Source: Flavipsychrobacter stenotrophus (GTDB lineage: Bacteria; Bacteroidota; Bacteroidia; Chitinophagales; Chitinophagaceae). From it: a DNA stretch of 5,387 bases. Made by a program: the position numbers and the translations under genes. Shown here one piece after another: positions 5,070 to 5,387 of the stretch; the first letter of the stretch is position 1; each line of letters starts with the position of its first letter. The stretch spans positions 1-5,387 of the forward strand of contig CANBTK010000192.1 of NCBI GenBank assembly GCA_947372365.1, read 5' to 3'. Below the pieces are notes generated by a model that was not told the DNA's origin, made no database searches, and worked only from the letters and a program-made list of their open reading frames with translations.

Positions 5070-5387
5070 GTGAGGAAATTCCTGGTCATATTGTTGATGC
5101 TATCTATACTCGACCAGAGTGTTGACTTTGATTATTTGACCTGTGGCACAGCTAGTTATGGTTACGATGACCTTGATAGCTATTCGGAGTATATTATTGA
5201 AAAAATTGTTGGTAATGATAGCTTCATTACGGAAAATGACGATGATAGCCCGGTTAACAAATCAAGTGGCAAGATATTCCCAGTACTCTATTTTTCACAT
5301 ATCCATTTCAGGCCGTGTGCCCGTGTAAGGAAGGCACCCCGCCGCCAGGAACCAATTGCATTTGGCCATTACGCAATACCTATGCCA
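5070..5387 (+). CDS. Hypothetical protein with N-terminal hydrophobic segment (partial, runs off right edge)
   Basis: The frame is open for 106 codons from GTG at 5070 to the window end, immediately after an in-frame TAA (5067-5069). It begins (M)RKFLVILLMLSILDQSVDFDYL: two basic residues, then a hydrophobic stretch of about 11 residues, typical of a signal peptide or membrane anchor. An acidic, Tyr- and Asp-rich region follows (GYDDLDSYSEYIIEKIVGND, then ENDDD at about 65-69), and then a basic segment (RPCARVRKAPRRQEP). I do not recognise the family. It resembles in style the short exported hypothetical proteins common in Bacteroidota, but that is an impression. GTG is preferred over the ATG at residue 10 (5097) because it gives the basic-plus-hydrophobic N-terminus. 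No clear ribosome site is seen. A minor frame starting at 5143 lies in another phase and is a shadow. Confidence 0.55.
   Translation, partial: MRKFLVILLMLSILDQSVDFDYLTCGTASYGYDDLDSYSEYIIEKIVGNDSFITENDDDSPVNKSSGKIFPVLYFSHIHFRPCARVRKAPRRQEPIAFGHYAIPMP

Noticed and set aside
4972..5073. 33-codon frame containing GSGKT, like a P-loop
   Set aside because: Too short, with no other P-loop NTPase features; the string is probably coincidental. It is kept only as a possible upstream frame in a finding.

Overview
The window looks like a chromosomal piece of a Bacteroidota bacterium, plausibly of the Chitinophagaceae/Sphingobacteriia side. Three things point there: the N-terminal sequence of RpoB, a promoter of the Bacteroidota type (TTTG, about 20 bp, TAnnTTTG) in front of rpoB, and AT-rich gene spacers with weak or absent Shine-Dalgarno sequences. 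The lineage is inferred; no 16S rRNA gene or other phylogenetic marker is present beyond the partial rpoB.

Layout. Positions 1-1081 (minus) hold the first 360 codons of rpoB, cut by the window edge. It is preceded by a leader of about 130 nt and a strong promoter match at 1217-1248. No ribosomal protein gene (rplL, rplJ) lies upstream in the window. Instead, after an AT-rich spacer with a 13-bp-arm palindrome, comes an independent gene on the same strand (1624-2313) for a four-repeat FG-GAP/VCBS-like protein, closed by its own intrinsic terminator (1521-1557). Short direct repeats with the core GGTATTTATAAC lie on both sides of that gene. Positions 2314-2839 are mainly non-coding and carry two dyads upstream of the repeat protein.

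From 2840 a predicted 66-aa two-helix membrane protein (plus) converges with a 196-aa membrane protein (minus, 3145-3735) that has a long, very acidic heptad-repeat tail. A hairpin between them (3064-3095) can serve as a shared terminator. Divergent from the 196-aa gene is an aspartyl/asparaginyl beta-hydroxylase-family Fe(II)/2-oxoglutarate oxygenase (3927-4622). A 447-bp stretch without a convincing gene follows. At the right edge there is a GTG-started open frame (5070 to the end) with an N-terminal hydrophobic segment, of unrecognised family.

The genes do not form an obvious pathway. Apart from rpoB, they are single-gene units with their own signals, in changing orientation. I found no tRNA, rRNA, CRISPR array, transposase or integrase. 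The most unusual items are the FG-GAP repeat gene with its flanking repeats beside rpoB, and the heptad-repeat membrane protein. Neither is enough to claim a new system.
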